The translations under genes were made by a program, and so were the position numbers. A stretch of DNA of 64,000 nucleotides, from assembly GCA_004764695.1 (NCBI GenBank), contig SMSO01000006.1, forward strand, positions 1,406,859 through 1,470,858, read 5' to 3'. Below, piece by piece: positions 23,664-34,500 of the stretch. Origin of the DNA: Schizochytrium sp. TIO01 (taxonomy: Eukaryota; Sar; Bigyra; Thraustochytrida; Thraustochytriidae). Numbering within the stretch: the stretch's first letter is position 1; each line of letters opens with the position of its first letter. The notes below the pieces were generated by a model, which worked only from the letters and a program-made list of their open reading frames with translations, searched no databases and was not told the DNA's origin.

Positions 23664-25865
23664 TTAAATGCGAGGGTGGAAGGGCGTGGGTAATGGAGGC
23701 GTGTAAGGAGCAACAGAGACTGAAGACTCCAAATCTTGCTGCTTGCCGTTTACAAAAGTGTTGCTACTGGCTAGTTGTCCCTGGCCCTCGAGAGACTCAC
23801 GTCGAGAGACAGAGTTATCTCCGCAGGACAAAACTGGCCCCTCAAAGCATTGGCCGCCCATCGCGGTCCACAACAATATGTGCCGATTGTAAAACATCTG
23901 GCCTGCAGCACCCATGGCGAGCTTATTCGAACAGGGGTTTACAATAACAATATCCTTGCAACGAAAATACGCAGCATCCGGCAAGTAGTCTGCAAACTTC
24001 CATGAGTGATTAGACGTGCGACCAGTGCGCACTGACCGAATCATTGGAAATCTGTATAGACGTGCACAAGGCCGTGCTCGACATTCCATGGTCACAAGCT
24101 TCAAGTACTTAGCGGAGAGACTCAAAAGAGACTCCAAGATTTGCAAAACGAAATCCGCAGGATAATAAATCTTGAGAGCGAGCTCATTCAATTTACAGAT
24201 TGTGCCGCGGGACGCAAACCCACTATGTTTGATAAACAGCGTGAATAGCAGCATGACTGCCACCGGTGTATCGAGAATAATTATTATCAACCCACCAAAC
24301 ATGGCGAACAGCTGCTCTGCAATCACTAAAGGCAGAAGCCACAAGCGAAGGAATGTGTCTCCATACACTGTGTAACCAACAACAAATCTGCTAGTTGCAG
24401 GTTTTGTAAGACACAAGGATAGAACGCTAGACGGCGATCCTGGTGCCATAAGATCAATTTGGTCTCCCAAGAAGCGATTGTGAATACCGCGCTGCCAATG
24501 CAGTAAGGGACGAAATACAGAGCAAAACTCTTCAACGGGACTGCAATCTGAGAGAAGTTGCCGAAAATGCTGCGCTTCTTCTGCAATATAGATTTTAGGG
24601 AATGATGTTGGAGCCGAAGGAAAGTCTGAATGGTCAAATGCACCGTAGATCCCTGTATACGCTGGTTGTAGAAGGCCTACGATGAGAATAACTGAAGTAG
24701 CTACTGTAATTGCATCTGGGCCACAAACGTAGGCATAATCAGGAATGTCAAATAAATCACTCAAATAAGGCCCAAGCTCGGACAATGAAGCCAAAAGAGT
24801 TATTAAAACGCGTTTCACAGAGACACTGTTGTTGAATCGATAGTGCACTCGCAGACTGAGAGACTCGTTATTGTGAAACCGAGCAATTGCACCCATTAGA
24901 AGAGTCCACGGTGGAAGCCACTCCTCCCCAGCAATACCAGCGACTACAATACCAGCAAGAATCATGACTCCTAGGCGATCATTAAGAAACTGCTGACCAT
25001 CTGAATCATAGATTGTGCTGCAGTCTCGAGATTGAAGTGGAGACTGAAATTCCCATATCGCATAGTAGGAAGCTACTGCTAAAATAATGATGCCCACGAC
25101 TGCATCAAGGTACGAGCTTTTGTGCATACGTACAAGCCAGTCTTCCCAGCTGACATAATCTTGCTTCGGGAGGTCTGCTACAACAGCTCGAACAATACGA
25201 CGGGGCTTTTTCTTATCCCAGTTCAGGAAGAAGTAGGTTTTTTGATATCCAGAAGCGTATTCAGAGGCTTTTGATGCCTCATGTGGGCGGGGTTGCGTAC
25301 GAGGATGCACCATCACTTGATCTAGCTCCCATACAAGTACATGCCGATCTGTTGCTCCGTTAATCTCGAGTTCCATGTAGAATATTGGGTTGTCGTCTCC
25401 AACGGGATCCTTTGCAAACACATATAATGCAAAAGGTCTATCTGGCAACATATTGATTAGAGATGTACCAATCAGCTCTCTGTGGAACTGGAAGCCTTCC
25501 CAGTACTGTTCTATGGTGCTCCACGGTGAAAGCAACTCAGCAAGCTGATCGCTGGACTTTCCTTTGCCAAGGGCTTCCTCGATACCAGCATTAAGGACAC
25601 GGAGTGTATACGTGCGGTGCGAGACATAACCAAATGTTGCCTGAGGAATAAGATCTTCAAGAAAACGTTGTAGGCGCCAAGGGCGTCGTCGCTCAAGTAT
25701 ACGCCCAGGATCATCATCTGCACGTAAATTTTGTCTTACAAGTTCATCCATGTACCAGCGATTCAAGCGGCCATAGTTTCGCACGTATTTCCCTTCATGA
25801 AGAAGCTTTTCCTCCACATCTCGGGAAAGGTTTTCTACCTTGTGATACCTTGTGACTCCAGCCAT
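23664..25865 (-). CDS. Large multi-pass membrane protein of unknown function
   Basis: 733 residues from a clear ATG, one exon. No family recognised. The first 245 residues look soluble, with aromatic-rich and charged segments. Hydrophobic segments suitable for membrane spanning lie near residues 252-271, 298-313, 352-368, 383-400, 505-530 and 530-547. The C-terminal 180 residues are Cys- and Arg-rich and end in a Pro-rich tail. No signal peptide. The number of spans (about six) and the soluble head suggest a transporter, channel or membrane scaffold, but no pore or catalytic motif is visible. It lies in tandem with the hydrolase and the flavoprotein genes, though spacers of over 1 kb argue for separate transcription. 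Confidence 0.8.
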   Translation of the reverse strand: MAGVTRYHKVENLSRDVEEKLLHEGKYVRNYGRLNRWYMDELVRQNLRADDDPGRILERRRPWRLQRFLEDLIPQATFGYVSHRTYTLRVLNAGIEEALGKGKSSDQLAELLSPWSTIEQYWEGFQFHRELIGTSLINMLPDRPFALYVFAKDPVGDDNPIFYMELEINGATDRHVLVWELDQVMVHPRTQPRPHEASKASEYASGYQKTYFFLNWDKKKPRRIVRAVVADLPKQDYVSWEDWLVRMHKSSYLDAVVGIIILAVASYYAIWEFQSPLQSRDCSTIYDSDGQQFLNDRLGVMILAGIVVAGIAGEEWLPPWTLLMGAIARFHNNESLSLRVHYRFNNSVSVKRVLITLLASLSELGPYLSDLFDIPDYAYVCGPDAITVATSVILIVGLLQPAYTGIYGAFDHSDFPSAPTSFPKIYIAEEAQHFRQLLSDCSPVEEFCSVFRPLLHWQRGIHNRFLGDQIDLMAPGSPSSVLSLCLTKPATSRFVVGYTVYGDTFLRLWLLPLVIAEQLFAMFGGLIIIILDTPVAVMLLFTLFIKHSGFASRGTICKLNELALKIYYPADFVLQILESLLSLSAKYLKLVTMECRARPCARLYRFPMIRSVRTGRTSNHSWKFADYLPDAAYFRCKDIVIVNPCSNKLAMGAAGQMFYNRHILLWTAMGGQCFEGPVLSCGDNSVSRRESLEGQGQLASSNTFVNGKQQDLESSVSVAPYTPPLPTPFHPRI

Positions 25866-27054
25866 ACTTGTGGAGTGATGTTAAAGTTTGGGGTTTGTTG
25901 TTGTGCTGTATCACAATAACTGATCAGCTACGAAAGGAATCTACTGACTAAGTAATGTACACAATATCCTTCCAGGTTAGCACCACCAGACACTCTTTGC
26001 ATCAAAAATAAAGTATACCAGCTACTAGTAGGACTCGTTGTCTTTCTAACACATGTCCGTGATTATGATATATGGTTCTAGCTACTTTTTTTTAATGCAA
26101 CGCAGAATCACCGCAGGTACCCGGTTAGCTCTAGAAGTCCTAGGCATCTTTAATTTTCATGTCAGAGTCGTCCTCTAAAGATTTGAGAGTTCTATAAACC
26201 TGATTCCCTTTTTACGCTGGATATCCCAAGATTCGATAATATGAAAGATAGGTAGGGTGTGTACTTAGGTGCGCTACGGAGTAAGGATAGGTTGCATTCA
26301 AAGCTATCCCTGAGTCGGAAGTTGATAGGTCGAGCTGATGCGAGTTACCAATCAGTTCGCCAAAAAACAGATAATAGTAAGTATTCCTTTGCTTATGCCA
26401 GCAACTTCGGTTTTGGTCTTGTATGAGGTACTTCCATTGTGGGGTTGTAGGCTTTAGGAGCTTCGTTTTCTTGAGATTGTTGTGGAAGAAGAAAGCCACA
26501 AGTGTGCCAAACTCTAAGCATAGAGATACTGTAATGAGTACATTTGCAATCACACTTGAGCATATCTGCTAAATATGCGCCGGACACTTTTGGAAAAATT
26601 ACTTTGTAGTGAGTAGTTGTAATGCCTAGGGATATAATATAATTTCAGTACATGTAATCTTGCTGAGGTTCAAACAACCAGTGGATAAACCATGCTGGTT
26701 AGTTTGCTATCAGATTGAAATTAATCAAAAGCATCATGAAGCCATTGGATAATAGCAAACATGGGAGATATAAAATATTCCCATTTACGTCATGTGTTTT
26801 GAGGAGAGAGGGGGTAAAAGGAGGAAAGAATGCCAGAGAGCCAGAAATCACAAAGAAAAGAAAACATTACGTTGACGCAATTTATGTGTAGCATGAAATG
26901 TAGGGGGGGGGGTTGGAATATTGTCGATGTGTGGCGCGAGAAATGGCTCCCAACAAGAGCACCGGGCCCGTTAAAGTAGGAAGACAGTGCCACAAAATCT
27001 CGCATTAATTTTGACGAAGACACAGAAGGTTGGAAAAGTGTACTGATGTGGAAC
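25866..27054. other. Spacer with no supported gene
   Basis: 1.2 kb between two genes on the same strand. A minus-strand frame of about 110 codons at 26212-26553 opens only at GTG and has a single hydrophobic segment; I do not trust it. A run of nine G occurs near 26905. Confidence 0.4.
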
Positions 27055-28983
27055 TCAGAACAGCAGATCGCTAATGGCAAGCTTGATAACCCAGAGGATG
27101 AACTGCATGGTGCTACCAAGTCCACCAATGCGGAAGGCCGTGAGAAGACCGGCGAGCTGGGCGCAGGGCTGGCCACAAAGCAAGGTATCCTCACCGGTGA
27201 GCCAGAGACCCGGGATAGGACTCTGCATGTCGAGCAAGTCTTCGGTCTTGTCGTCAGAGAAGCGAGCCGGGGTAACATCGAGACCGATGGCACCGCCACC
27301 GGGCTTGTTGAGGAAGAATTTGACGGAGAGCGGAGTGGAAAGATCGTTGAGCTCGATCTTATCCTTAAGCTCAGGGTAGCGCTCGAGGAAGAAGCCAACA
27401 AGGCGGTCTTGCCACTCCTTCTTAAGAGTCTCGTACTCACCACCAGCAGGGTGCTTTCCGTTCTCACACTCCCACTTGTCGAACCAGCTGCTCTCGGCAA
27501 GAGCAAGGAGCTGGCAAGTAAGACGCTCCTTTTCGCCAGCCTTGCAAGCACGGTCCTTGATGGACGGAAAGGTGATCATCATAGGGATGGCCTTGGACTC
27601 CATAGGGTTCTTGAAGTATTCACGAACACCATCAAAGAGGTCATAGCCGTTGCTTTCGTAGCACGGGTGCACCCAGACGTTGCTGCATCCGATGCCGTAA
27701 TCCTTCGGGTTAACCTTAATACCAAGGTTGGCCATGACCCAGGATGAAGAGTTGGTAAGAGTCTCGGGGAGCTCGTAGGTCTCCTTGTTATCCGGGCCAA
27801 CGACCTTGCGAGCATATCCTTCGGGAATGGCATCCTTGGGCAGAAGACGAAGGTAGGTGTTGCCGTATCCACATCCAGAAATAACCATAGGTGCGCGGAT
27901 CTCGTCACCGTTCGTGAGCCTGACTCCGACAGCCTTGCCATTCTCAAGCATGATCTGCTCAACGCGAGCACGCATGAGCACGCGGCCTCCTGCACCCTCG
28001 ATACTCTGGATGAGCGTGGTGGCCATGAGCTCTGCACCTCCAGTCGGGTATGCACCTCCGCGCTGGGGGAATCCAACAGAGAGAGCTGCTGTCATCATAA
28101 AGGTTGCCTGGTCGGGAGGGCATCCAGAGTCCATCCAGAGTCCGTTAAGGAGAGCTCCGAGTTTCGGGTTGGAGACCATCTCCTTGGTGACGTCCTCTCC
28201 AGTGCGAGCAGAGTAAGCCGTGAATGTCTTGAGGAAGAGGTTCTTGAACTTCTTGCGAGCCCAGCGCGGCATGGCCTTGGAGATCGCCCACAGAGGCACA
28301 GTGTTGTTGATCGAGTTACAGAGCTTGAGGAAAGCATCCATTTCCTTCTGGTCCTTGGCATCAGGGAACATCTTGCGCAGGGTGTCGAGGTGCTTCTCGC
28401 CATACCTAACGCGAAATCCGTCCTCCTTGACATCGCCAAGCACGACCTTGTCGAAGCAGTCGTCCTCCTCACCAAGCTTGTCGAACTCCACGGGCTTCTG
28501 GCGCGTACCACATGCAAGCTGGATCATTTCTCCACTCTCAGGAATGGTGTAGTGCAGACCAGAGTCAAAGTTGTAATCAGTCTTGCCGTCCAGAACGAAG
28601 GTGTGGGTACCACCACCGGCCATGTCGTGCTGCTCCAGAACGAGCACGCGCTTTCCGAAACGGGCCAAGGTAGACGCGCAGGTGAGGCCACCCATGCCAG
28701 AGCCAATCATGATGGCATCCCAAGGGCCATCATCACCAGCTTTGGCTTTGGTGTAACGCTCGTGGAGAATACCACGACGGGGCTTTCCGGAGGGAAGCTC
28801 ACGGAATTTGAGAGCAAGAGGAGAGAACGCAAGCGCTCCAATGACAATCAGTGTGCCGGCAATGCCAAGGGACACAAGACCGATACTGTCGCGAACGACA
28901 TCAAGGGCACCGCCCTTCGGCATTGCATAGTGGGCCAGGAGGACGGCCATTGTCACAATCACGAGAGGAACTGTGGCACCCAT
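27055..28983 (-). CDS. Retinol saturase / carotenoid isomerase-like FAD oxidoreductase
   Basis: 642 residues from ATG 28983; an upstream in-frame start at 28995 is only TTG. Two N-terminal hydrophobic segments (about 4-20 and 33-55) suggest anchoring in the ER or another membrane. The FAD-binding Rossmann motif Gly-Ser-Gly-Met-Gly-Gly is at residues 94-99, with the ribose-binding Glu117 ending the second strand. The Gly-Gly-Gly-Thr-His segment at 123-127 and Phe-Asp-Ser-Gly-Leu-His-Tyr near 139-145 match the RetSat/CrtI-like family. The closing FAD segment Leu-Trp-Leu-Thr-Gly-Glu-Asp-Thr-Leu is present. The family saturates, isomerises or desaturates isoprenoid polyenes such as carotenoids and retinol; the substrate here is unknown. 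A GTAAGT donor at 29339 and a pyrimidine-rich CAG five bases before the ATG would allow a 5'-UTR intron. Confidence 0.92.
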   Translation of the reverse strand: MGATVPLVIVTMAVLLAHYAMPKGGALDVVRDSIGLVSLGIAGTLIVIGALAFSPLALKFRELPSGKPRRGILHERYTKAKAGDDGPWDAIMIGSGMGGLTCASTLARFGKRVLVLEQHDMAGGGTHTFVLDGKTDYNFDSGLHYTIPESGEMIQLACGTRQKPVEFDKLGEEDDCFDKVVLGDVKEDGFRVRYGEKHLDTLRKMFPDAKDQKEMDAFLKLCNSINNTVPLWAISKAMPRWARKKFKNLFLKTFTAYSARTGEDVTKEMVSNPKLGALLNGLWMDSGCPPDQATFMMTAALSVGFPQRGGAYPTGGAELMATTLIQSIEGAGGRVLMRARVEQIMLENGKAVGVRLTNGDEIRAPMVISGCGYGNTYLRLLPKDAIPEGYARKVVGPDNKETYELPETLTNSSSWVMANLGIKVNPKDYGIGCSNVWVHPCYESNGYDLFDGVREYFKNPMESKAIPMMITFPSIKDRACKAGEKERLTCQLLALAESSWFDKWECENGKHPAGGEYETLKKEWQDRLVGFFLERYPELKDKIELNDLSTPLSVKFFLNKPGGGAIGLDVTPARFSDDKTEDLLDMQSPIPGLWLTGEDTLLCGQPCAQLAGLLTAFRIGGLGSTMQFILWVIKLAISDLLF

Positions 28984-29206
28984 GGTTGCTGACAAGAAGT
29001 CTTTCGTTTAGTGGCAGCCCAACGAAGCGTCGTGGAATGCGAGGCACCAAAGTTAAAGATGTCTCGCTAGTGCAGCAAGCAGCCACACGCAAGCTCGAGC
29101 GAGGTGAGCAACCTAGCTGGGCACAGCCGAGAGCACGAGCCTCGCTGCAGACGAGGACCGGCTGTCGCGGACAGAAGATGACTCCCGTTCCTATTTCGTG
29201 TTTGTT

Positions 29207-29221
29207 TGCAAGCTTGCTTGT

Positions 29222-29253
<32 letters not shown>

Positions 29254-29254
29254 C
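29207..29254. repeat. (TTGC)n microsatellite
   Basis: About eleven CTTG units just upstream of the flavoprotein gene's 5' end. Confidence 0.95.
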
Positions 29255-29558
29255 TGGCAGTGGTAGTAAGTAGTGCACAGATCGGATGATGATGCTGAGT
29301 CAGCGAATGCGCAATAGCAAGCGAATCACTTTAAACTTACAAAAAGATTTTAAGAGCATAATGAATCATTTACAGTAAAAGAGTGAACTTTCGTCAGCCA
29401 TTTTCTCATCCATCCTCTTCAGTTTACCTTGAAACAAACTATCTCCACTACCTATCCTGCAGTCCACAACTGACAGCACCTAGCTATACCTACCTGCTAC
29501 CACCGGGAGAACAAAAGAACGAGCAGCTGCTCCAGCCTTAGCTCAGCTTGGGCGCAGA

Positions 29559-29590
29559 GTGAGTGAGTGAGTGAGTGAGTGAGTGAGTGC
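29559..29590. repeat. (GTGA)n microsatellite
   Basis: Eight GAGT units. A (TAAA)n tract follows at about 29640-29674. Confidence 0.95.
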
Positions 29591-30454
29591 GTTAGTTATT
29601 TAGTTATCGACGGGTTCTCTTCCCCGAAAGAAGTCTTCTAAGTAAATAAATAAAAAATAAATAAATAAATAAATACTTGCCAGCTCATGAAATCGCCAAT
29701 CTCATTCATTGCAAACAAACAAAGTGAGCCTCTCGACCCATCAATCAGTCGATGCCAATCAACCAATAAACATCAGCAGATGGGATGTCTTGTCTTGATT
29801 GATGTTGCTTGGAGCCCTATAGTTCCCATCCTCATCTATCTCTCTTATCGTATCATCCTCACTAATGCTCTCACAACTGTGCGCTAGCAGTGTCCTACCG
29901 CCGCTAGCGCTCCCCTGAAAGATGGCGTGGCGCAAACATGCGAGGAAAGCACTCAGCGCACGTGGGAATGCGCGCTTCCTCGGGCCTGCGCAGGCCCCGC
30001 CGCCGCCGAGAGGCTCGCTCGCTCGCTCGGAGGCCGCTGCAGAGGCCTCCCCAGCCCCTGCCACGCGTACGCAGCTAGCTGCCTTCGCCACAGCCTTGCT
30101 TGCTTGCGTGCGGGCTTGCCTCGGGTTTGGTCTCCGATCGACGCGCAATCATTGGAGGGGCACCTTGCGAGTTTATAGGGGTGAGCACACCCCAAAGCCG
30201 TTAAGTTTGTGTGCTGCTTGGAGAGCTCATATCTCGATACTTCCGCAGTGCCCCCCAGCTGCGCTGCCTGTTGAAGCTTGCTTTATCAGATAGAAAGAAG
30301 CCCAAGAACAAGATCAGCAGGTGCCTTGGAGAGATAGCTAGCTGGGCTGCAGCGAAGGAATACACTCGCGAAGAGGGCAGAGGATGCTCGGCGGGTGGCT
30401 TCGCTCCCTTTCCCGGGCTGCAGCGGGACCTCAAGGCCTGGCGGCTGCTTCTTC

Positions 30455-30499
30455 GTTCATTCATTCATTCATTCATTCATTCATTCATTCATTCATTCT
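30455..30499. repeat. (CATT)n microsatellite
   Basis: Eleven perfect CATT units at the edge of the AT-rich block that follows. Confidence 0.95.
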
Positions 30500-30535
30500 A
30501 ATTCATTATTCATTTATTCATACATACATTCATTA

Positions 30536-30692
30536 ATTTTAACTAATTAATTAATTCATTCATTCATTCTAATTCGTTTCTTCAAACATTCATTAATTAT
30601 AACTAATTAATTATAACTAATTAATTATAACTAATTAATTATAATTAATTAATTATAATTAATTCATTAATTCATTAATTCATTCATTCAAA
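30536..30692. repeat. AT-rich minisatellite with 14-bp units
   Basis: Units of about 14 bp with core TAATTATAACTAAT repeat several times, grading into TTAATTCA units. Almost no G in 150 bp on this strand; the units are nearly self-complementary, so cruciforms are possible. Confidence 0.85.
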
Positions 30693-33228
30693 GAAACGAC
30701 AATTAGTACTACTCCTATCAGCGCTAGCCTTGCTGTTAGGCAGGTCCTACGCATGCCCACAGACGGAACAGCATATCAACAACCGGGTCCCTGACAGATC
30801 GCGGCCTCCTATCGTATTCCATAGGACGCTGCTATCCATGCCCCCAGAGCAGTCCTAGCCGAATGGATAGCGAGGCCTACTCTTGGTATTTTGCAGTATG
30901 ATGATTGTTTTCGGACGGAGGTCTTAAAATGGAAGAGAGAGGGTGTCCTAAAAGGGTCGGCAGCCCAATCTCGATACTGACAACCTCATATGGAAACCTA
31001 CCTCCTCGCTTCCGGCCCTGGAGGAGTGGGCGGGTGGAGGATGGCCCATACTGCTAGTCGTCGAACGGAGCTCGCTCGTCGCAGCGGGATAGATCTATTT
31101 TGCAGAGGGTGCTGACGATAAACATCGCAGTCCAATGCGGTACAAATTGAAGTCGTAATGCACAAGAACACCATTTTCATTGGAAATAGCAGTAGAAGGG
31201 AGGTGATTAATACAGATAGTAGACTTCTACTCCAAGCTACGTAATGGAGCACGAGGAGGAGGACAGTTCAAGCTTCATCCTGACTTAGGATGTATCTATC
31301 AACGAAGCTAGAAGTTGCGGTTTCCGAGGCCCTTTTTCGCTCAGGTCTCTGATTCTTGTTCATCGCCTGTCTTCTAAACTACTTAATAATAGTACGATTG
31401 AAGTTCTGCGGTAAGTTGTTCTGTTATTTCGTCAAATACGCCTACTGTACTTCTGAATGGTGGTGATTCGTGAATGATTATGGAAATGCTCCTTTCTTTG
31501 TCTTAGGTGTTTAGGAGTGTGTCCTTCAGGTTCGACGATGACCTGCTTTGGCTTACTACTGAAGTGAGTGGATTAGGGGAATGCGGAGAAAGCGCCATCA
31601 TGAATCAGCACGACTTCGTATGGTTCATCGCAGAGGACTCGTGAAGAAAAAAAAAGAAGAAGGAAAACTTGCTAGCGAACTCGCTCGCTCGCTCACTCCT
31701 ACTGCTATCCTTCTAACTTGCTTGAGCTTGGCTGTTGCTGGAGGCTCAATGATAAAATTGTCGAACAGTTCCAGGAATAAGTCGCTTTTACAGGTATAGT
31801 ACCTATTCTCAATTGGCAGGGCTCTATGCAACGTGGTTCGGGGGCATTAAAAAAATGAAGTAAAATCAACTTTGATGAGGAGATATAATTCGACGATTAT
31901 GATTGGGATGATTGGAAGTTGAACCGACAATTAGAATGATGAAGTTCAAGTAAAAGTTTTGGTAGCTAAGATGTCACCACTCTCCGGTATTAGGAATAGA
32001 TGAGCCCTTTGAAAGCTGACCTCTTCTGAGGTTCAGACAGGGGCAGTGTGCACCTCCTCAGCTGTGGCTATCAGGACTTCAAGCGATAATACTTTGACGA
32101 CCCCAACCAACTTGAGATCGTCAGCAACGACACACTGATCGATGATCCTTCCGGTCCAGGACAGATCCACAGCCCGGTTACCTCAACATGAAATAATATC
32201 TAAGTGTGAGTTGCCTTTCTGTGTCGTGTCATTCGACTCCTTTGATAACTCACGTGGCCCTGAATGGCGCTGATTATTGCTTGCAATAATCCTAACTTGA
32301 TGATCGCGAGAGTTCGTTTTCATCTTTGCAGAAACCAATCAAAGCATAGTGAACTTTAAGTTCTACCGACACAAAGGAATCTCAACTCCTGCGCCTACAA
32401 AACCGGTGCTGGGTATATGCAATAAGACGATGGTAACTACTGAGGGATAAGTTTGAACCTGCCACTTTCACTAGTCAGAAGTAATAAATTAATGTCATTT
32501 AGCTTGTGTAAAACTCAAGCCAAAACGATCACGAATTACGTCCTGCTGTTGGAAGAGATTACACATAATTCCTGCCAAGGAATATGAAGGCCTCTCTCTT
32601 TAGTCAGTACAGGGTAGTGTATATGTACCATCATCACAGTGCATTTCTTCGAAAGTAGAGAGGAGGCCGCTGGACATCACAAAAACCTACCCAGTCAATT
32701 AGCTTACAGAACATTGTGCATTTTCTGTGGTCGGCAATCAGCACAGGAAAGTATCTAAAACTTTACTTCAACAACCGAATGCTTTTGAGGGCAACATATA
32801 TCTTCAGTTGGAGGTGCCCTACCTGTCGTGGCATAAAGGGGCAGCACCATGGGGATTTCCAATAGCTTTTCAGGCTTCTCTGGTAAAGGAAAACAGGTTC
32901 ATAACTTTAGCCTACCTACAAACCAGTAGGATTACTCTTAACCTTAACGATTTAGATCAGTGGTTATACGCATTGCTTGCCAGCCTCGAGAATGTTTTTG
33001 AAGGTTATCCCACACCACTTGGTTTCTCTTCGGTTTTTTGATAATCAACATTCATGAATTTAAAAAACAGAAACGACATATATATACATACTATATATTG
33101 TGTCGCATGAGAGAGAAAGGTGCCCTGGTCTACATAGGTTGATCTGCTTGTCTTTTTATTCGCCCACTGTATTGGAGAACCTTATCGTCCTTCTCGACCA
33201 CACTGGTTTGGGAATAATTTGGATGGCG

Positions 33229-34140
33229 CTAGATCTGAAATCCAATCAGGCTCGAGCTGTAGTATTTGCGATGAATGACTTCGTTCAAAAATGCTCGAGC
33301 AAAGCTCATAGTATCACTGTACTGGGCCTTGAAATTTTGTACATTAATGATCTCATGCGCGAGGTGCTTATTGCAATCTAGTCGCGGCAAAATGACAGGT
33401 GGGGAACAACAGCTTACATATTCAACAACTTCTTGATTGAAGGAATTGTAGGCATCGATGAGAGCCACTACGCCTTGGCATGCATTCATGTCAACTCTTG
33501 GTGCTTTTTCAAGGATTATTTGGATTAAATGATTGTTCATGGTGCGTACGGCAATGTCAAGAGGGTAAATGTCTGAAACAAAGTTGCTTTGTTTATTGAT
33601 TGCAGACCCACGTCGAGGATTTCCACTCAGGGCATTGACATCTGCGCCATATTTAAATAGAAGCTTTACAAGGCTGATGCGCTGCATATAGATTGCACGT
33701 ACAAGAGGTGTAACTGTGCGTGCCCCGTAGCAGTTCACATGGCAATAGTCTACGTTTGCTCCGTGATCTAAGGCTATTTTCGCCATGCAAAGGCCTGTAT
33801 ACGAACACATGAGAGGCGCAGTATATAAGAAACCTGACATTATATCTTGCAGCCTCAGTTTATCATTTTTGTAGTATTCCAAAATTCTCTTCATTTCTGC
33901 CATCAGGCGATTATGTCCAATTCTACCATCTGTATCGTCCATTTCCTCGAGAGAGCAAAACCCTTGTATCGTGATTGCAGAGACGCTAGCTTCCACAGCT
34001 TCGTGGACCTCTCCATTGACTTCATTAAGTATTCCACAGTCCTCAAGAGTAGGCCTGGAGTCCTCACAAGTACTCACGTCGCGCTCGTACTTTCTGAAGG
34101 CCTTTAAGACCCCTGCACGAGAACATGTTAAAGACGCCAT
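33229..34140 (-). CDS. Ankyrin-repeat protein
   Basis: 303 residues from ATG 34140; the longer frame opens only at GTG. Residues 1-100 have no known domain. Ankyrin-type repeats run from about 105 to 240: the pattern Ala-x-x-x-Leu-Asp-His-Gly-Ala-Asn-Val-Asp is at 122-131, and Thr-Pro-Leu-Val-Arg-Ala-Ile with Leu-Leu-Phe-Lys-Tyr-Gly-Ala-Asp-Val-Asn is at 144-169; a third repeat at about 192-217 is diverged. The C-terminal 60 residues are not repeat-like. Ankyrin repeats bind other proteins; the partner is unknown. A TATA box lies about 95 bp upstream. Confidence 0.8.
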   Translation of the reverse strand: MASLTCSRAGVLKAFRKYERDVSTCEDSRPTLEDCGILNEVNGEVHEAVEASVSAITIQGFCSLEEMDDTDGRIGHNRLMAEMKRILEYYKNDKLRLQDIMSGFLYTAPLMCSYTGLCMAKIALDHGANVDYCHVNCYGARTVTPLVRAIYMQRISLVKLLFKYGADVNALSGNPRRGSAINKQSNFVSDIYPLDIAVRTMNNHLIQIILEKAPRVDMNACQGVVALIDAYNSFNQEVVEYVSCCSPPVILPRLDCNKHLAHEIINVQNFKAQYSDTMSFARAFLNEVIHRKYYSSSLIGFQI

Positions 34141-34230
34141 TGACGAGAACACTGGTTGCCCCTCTTTAGCCTTTCAGCCCAGTTCGCCTCGCTTGCTCGC
34201 CACGGAGATCTCCGATGCTCGAAGTTGCGG

Positions 34231-34237
34231 TTTTATA
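34231..34237 (-). promoter_or_regulatory. TATA box of the ankyrin gene
   Basis: TATAAAA on the - strand, about 90-97 bp upstream of the ATG at 34140 in a GC-balanced context. Position and perfect consensus make it a good core promoter candidate. Confidence 0.55.
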
Positions 34238-34470
34238 CACCCTCCTGGTCGTGCCGATCTTATCAATACACACTGCCCATCTAAATTTTGTAAGTGAGCA
34301 AGAGCGCCTCTTGAGAGCGCCTCGTTTTTATTTCTTTTATCTACCGAAAGGGGTCTGTCTATTTTCTCCGTGACTTGAGCGCTCGATTGTCTGATCACTC
34401 TATGATGTTTGCCAATGTTTATTATCAATGAACAACCTCTTCAACGCGTGTTACTGCTGGTCTGCCACAC

Positions 34471-34500
34471 CCGCTTGATATCAACCCGCTTGATATCAAC
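34471..34500. repeat. Perfect 15-bp tandem duplication
   Basis: CCGCTTGATATCAAC occurs twice head to tail without a mismatch, indicating a recent duplication. Confidence 0.95.

Larger units (their letters stand above)
28984..33228. other. Long gene-poor region
   Basis: 4.2 kb with no supported gene. 28990-30450 is GC-rich with overlapping frames on both strands; 30455-30700 is a block of simple repeats; 30700-33228 has balanced composition and only short frames (longest about 105 codons at 32727-33041) with no recognisable content. 31880-32200 has several stretches that could be small RNA genes, but I could not fit a tRNA, 5S RNA or spliceosomal RNA fold to any of them. Confidence 0.4.

Noticed and set aside
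26212-26587. Minus-strand frames with one hydrophobic segment
   Set aside because: One opens only at GTG, neither has family similarity, and no splice partner was found.
28390-28992. 200-codon frame on the + strand, and a similar one at 27046-27747
   Set aside because: Both are antisense to the flavoprotein, whose codon bias leaves the opposite strand open.
31880-32200. Possible small RNA genes (tRNA or C/D-box snoRNA-like TGATGA and CTGA words)
   Set aside because: I could not form a consistent tRNA cloverleaf, terminal stem or guide arrangement.
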